From Corynebacterium pelargi (GTDB taxonomy: Bacteria > Actinomycetota > Actinomycetes > Mycobacteriales > Mycobacteriaceae), in NCBI RefSeq assembly GCF_014635485.1, contig NZ_BMCX01000001.1:551634-615633 (forward strand): 64,000 nucleotides of DNA, read 5' to 3'. Numbering within the stretch: position 1 is the stretch's first letter; each line of letters opens with the position of its first letter. A model generated the notes under the pieces. That model had not been told where the DNA came from. It worked only from the letters and a program-made list of their open reading frames with translations, and ran no database searches. A program made the position numbers and the translations under genes. Shown in pieces: positions 61,923 to 64,000 of the stretch.

Positions 61923-62977
61923 GCCAGTGCCTCCTGGATTCGGGCTTCAACCTCGGCTGGGGAGGTATGCAGATGTTCTTGAACCCATGCGTCGTTGTAG
62001 ATGGTGTCCATGTAGTTTGAGCCAGCATCGTGCAAGAGCAGCACGACGTCTTGGTCTTGTTGGAATTGCCTCGCGTAGCGCATGGCCGCGGCGAGCACCG
62101 CGCCACCGGATGCTCCGGGAATGAGCCCTTCGGTGCGAGCAAGCACGCGCGCTGCCACCACGGCATCGATATCGACGATGCGTGCTACCGCAAAGGGGCG
62201 CACATGGGCAGAAAGTTCCGGCACTACCCCAGCGCCGTAGCCCGGCAATAATCGGTTGGCGCGCACGCCACCAAATAACACTGAGCCTTCGGCATCCACA
62301 CCAACTGCTCGCGTTGAAGCAGCACTGGCTTCGATGTGTCGCAGGCACCCGCCGATGGTGCCGGTGGTGCTCATTGCCACGAAGAGCCAATCGGGTGCGC
62401 GGCCTACTTGTGCTTCGATTTCTGCCATGGTGCGGGCATGCGCACGGAAGGCGGCCTGGTTGGAGTATTGATCGAGGTTGATTGATCCCGGCAATTGCTC
62501 AAGGAGCTCAGCAACCTTTTTTCGGCGCGCCGCAAGCCAGTCGCCGGTATCTGGATCAGGTTCTTTGACCAATTCCACCTTGGCGCCGAGGGCCCGCATG
62601 GATGCGACGGTGGCGGCGTTGGTGCGCTGGTCTACAACACAACGAAACTCCCAACCGCGCAGCATGGCCTGGCGTGCAAGTGCCATGCCGAGGTTGCCGG
62701 AGCTGGATTCTACAAGCGTGACGGGCTTGCTGGGATCGATCACGCCTTGGTCGAGGGCTTCTTCTACCAGCGCATAGGCTGTGCGATCTTTGGCCGATCC
62801 CCCGGCATTGTATTGTTCGAGTTTTGCCCACACCCGCACACCTGGCGCGAGGCCAGCAAAGATGCTGCGCTCTAAACGCGAGCAGCGCAGCAAGGGGGTT
62901 GCGCCGATGGCTTCGTTGAAGGAGTTCAAAGGCGCTGGAGCGTGGATGGATGGTGATTGTGGTGCAGGTTGGCACAT
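61919..62977 (-). CDS. SbnA-like PLP enzyme (cysteine synthase fold)
   Basis: 352 residues, fold-II PLP enzyme. The PLP Lys is in NAGGSAKDRTAY, and ESSSGNLGMALA, CVVDQRTNAATVASMRALGAKVELVKEPDPDTGDWLAARRKKV and STTGTIGGCLRH match SbnA more than CysK. SbnA joins O-phosphoserine and glutamate on the path to 2,3-diaminopropionate. No SbnB-type dehydrogenase gene is near; the fused FAD protein may replace it (inferred). ATG at 62977, preceded by a palindrome at 62987. First gene of its operon. Confidence 0.82.
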   Translation of the reverse strand: MCQPAPQSPSIHAPAPLNSFNEAIGATPLLRCSRLERSIFAGLAPGVRVWAKLEQYNAGGSAKDRTAYALVEEALDQGVIDPSKPVTLVESSSGNLGMALARQAMLRGWEFRCVVDQRTNAATVASMRALGAKVELVKEPDPDTGDWLAARRKKVAELLEQLPGSINLDQYSNQAAFRAHARTMAEIEAQVGRAPDWLFVAMSTTGTIGGCLRHIEASAASTRAVGVDAEGSVLFGGVRANRLLPGYGAGVVPELSAHVRPFAVARIVDIDAVVAARVLARTEGLIPGASGGAVLAAAMRYARQFQQDQDVVLLLHDAGSNYMDTIYNDAWVQEHLHTSPAEVEARIQEALA

Positions 62978-62986
62978 GGCTTTTAA

Positions 62987-63000
62987 GTGTAGTCCTACAC
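62987..63000 (-). promoter_or_regulatory. Palindrome at the SbnA-like gene start, candidate operator
   Basis: GTGTAG-TC-CTACAC, 6-bp perfect arms, ends 10 nt before the ATG at 62977; a TATATG box lies just upstream on the minus strand. The site is well placed for repression. The regulator is unknown; it does not resemble the DtxR consensus. Confidence 0.5.
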
Positions 63001-63072
63001 AAGAAAAACATATAAGTAATTGGTGATGCTCTGAGGCGCTGCAGCCCCACAGCAGCAATCAGAAAATACAAA

Positions 63073-63099
63073 AACACCCCAGATGAAATCTGGGGTGTT
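63073..63099 (-). terminator. Terminator of tRNA-Asn
   Basis: AACACCCCAGA and TCTGGGGTGTT form an 11-bp perfect stem with a TTTCA loop, followed on the minus strand by TTT. Confidence 0.85.
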
Positions 63100-63107
63100 C
63101 TTTGCTG

Positions 63108-63180
63108 CTCCGCCAACTGGGCTCGAACCAGTGACCCTTCGATTAACAGTCGAATGCTCTGCCAACTGAGCTATGGCGGA
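63108..63180 (-). tRNA. tRNA-Asn (anticodon GTT)
   Basis: 73 nt; acceptor TCCGCCA / TGGCGGA, discriminator G, anticodon loop with GTT, GGTTCGAGCCC T-arm. CCA is not encoded. Confidence 0.95.
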
Positions 63181-63300
63181 ATGTGCTTGCGCAACGGAAT
63201 AGAACTATATAGCGCCGCGTTTTTTCTGGCAAATCACCTGCTCATCACCCTGTTTATACCCAATTCTTTAATGCAGAAGAAGCACTCTATAATGCCCTGT

Positions 63301-63374
63301 GGGGCTATAGCTCAGTCGGTTAGAGCCGCGGACTCATAATCCGCTGGTCGCGGGTTCGAGCCCCGCTGGCCCCA
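63301..63374 (+). tRNA. tRNA with CAT anticodon (Met elongator, or Ile2)
   Basis: 74 nt; acceptor GGGGCTA / TGGCCCC, discriminator A, anticodon loop CTCATAA. The CAT anticodon may read AUG, or AUA after lysidine modification; the sequence alone does not settle this. It is not an initiator type, since position 1 pairs with C. Confidence 0.93.
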
Positions 63375-63666
63375 CATCCACCCCGCCATCATCGGCCACA
63401 TCTCGGGTTGCTCTCAGCAGCATTCGCAGCGCTCATCGCGGCGAAATTCCCGGCGCTATGTGCAGCGCAAGCCCCTGATGGCGGGGTGTTCGTATCGTTA
63501 TCGGCTATCACCACACCACTTTGCGCACCCGGCTTGCCACTCTGTTTGCTCACGTCGCATCCCCCACTGCCTGTTTCCTCGACGCCCCACAAGAGCAAGC
63601 AGGCCTAGCATTGGAATCAGCAGGGGTTTTCATCCCACCATCATTGATTCCTCTAAGGAGCGCAGC
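63375..63666. other. Gap between tRNA and SDR gene
   Basis: 292 nt. Short open frames exist on both strands but lack ribosome sites and recognisable sequence. I see only the AAGGAG ribosome site of the next gene near 63655. Confidence 0.4.
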
Positions 63667-64000
63667 ATGCCAAGAACAGCACTGGTCACAGGAGCCGGAT
63701 CCGGAATCGGTCAAACCTGTGCGGAACTATTGCAATCACAAGGCTACGAGGTCATTGGCGTTGATCTTCACGGAGCCGATATTGACGCAGACCTTCGCGA
63801 TCCCGCCTCCATCAAGGCGATGGTAGATGCGGTGGAACAACACCACACATCCATCGATGCGCTCGTAGCCAACGCAGGCGTTTCTACCTCTTCCCCCCTT
63901 GACCTCGAAGTCAATTATTACGGCGCCATCGACTCGATCACCGCCCTGCTCCCCCTCTTGCAGCGTTCGGCTTCTCCACGAGTAGCGATCACCGCCTCTG
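63667..64000 (+). CDS. Short-chain dehydrogenase/reductase, 3' end outside the window
   Basis: 111 codons are visible. SDR family: VTGAGSGIGQTCAELL (TGxxxGxG cofactor loop), D-L-x-G-A-D after the second strand, and VANAGVSTS (NAG). The visible part ends at VAITAS, just where the catalytic Ser region begins; the Tyr-x3-Lys motif lies beyond 64000. ATG at 63667 with AAGGAG 8 nt upstream. Substrate not determinable. Confidence 0.85.
   Translation, partial: MPRTALVTGAGSGIGQTCAELLQSQGYEVIGVDLHGADIDADLRDPASIKAMVDAVEQHHTSIDALVANAGVSTSSPLDLEVNYYGAIDSITALLPLLQRSASPRVAITAS

Overview
This window looks like a chromosome segment of a Corynebacterium. The evidence is the moderately high GC, the homodimeric pyruvate dehydrogenase E1 (aceE), the glnA2-glnE pair, and a long run of genes whose order (glnE, glnA2, CYTH protein, RNase H/phosphatase fusion, zinc-ribbon protein, Nif3, CobC-like, HAD protein, PtpA, SURF1, CobD, DUF3052, aceE) matches the Rv2221c-Rv2241 region of Mycobacterium tuberculosis as I remember it. 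I see no insertion sequence, prophage or CRISPR array.

Layout. 0.1-4.4 kb: a DsbA/FrnE-type thiol oxidoreductase, an RclA-like flavin disulfide reductase, an MFS carrier and an unknown protein. 4.5-19.6 kb: an accessory catabolic-looking island with four DUF2236 (MpaB / latex-clearing-protein type) putative heme oxygenases, three aldehyde dehydrogenases of the succinate-semialdehyde type, a small FAD protein, a VanB/phthalate-dioxygenase-type reductase, a PucR-type regulator and a DUF6230/DUF6114 envelope pair. 19.7-25.1 kb: a three-subunit biotin-dependent carboxylase whose carboxyltransferase departs from pyruvate carboxylases at several active-site motifs, divergent from an MHS-family carboxylate transporter. 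25.2-28.7 kb: a lower beta-ketoadipate set (pcaI, pcaJ, pcaR, pcaF). 28.7-33.2 kb: a DMT transporter, thrC with a 50-residue protein and a NUDIX hydrolase, an unknown small protein and a nitroreductase.

33.2-53.4 kb is the conserved core: glnE, glnA2, a DUF2786-like protein, a CYTH protein, a small acidic protein, a galactokinase-like GHMP protein, RNase P RNA, RNase H/phosphatase, zinc-ribbon protein, Nif3, CobC-like aminotransferase, HAD (PtkA-like) and LMW tyrosine phosphatase, SURF1, quinone-reductase-like enzyme, cobD, tRNA-Val, DUF3052, aceE. 53.5-64 kb: HNH endonuclease, alpha/beta hydrolase, free-standing acyl carrier protein, HAD-IIA phosphatase, serine hydrolase, TRIC-family channel, a 909-residue FAD / PLP-decarboxylase fusion in one operon with an SbnA-like enzyme, tRNA-Asn, a CAT-anticodon tRNA and the start of a short-chain dehydrogenase.

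A working model, inferred only: the DUF2236 enzymes cleave or oxidise a hydrophobic or isoprenoid-like compound to aldehydes, the aldehyde dehydrogenases make acids, and the carboxylase, CoA-transferase and thiolase feed these to central metabolism. The two best candidates for something undescribed are this island with the divergent carboxylase, and the SbnA-like / FAD-decarboxylase fusion operon.
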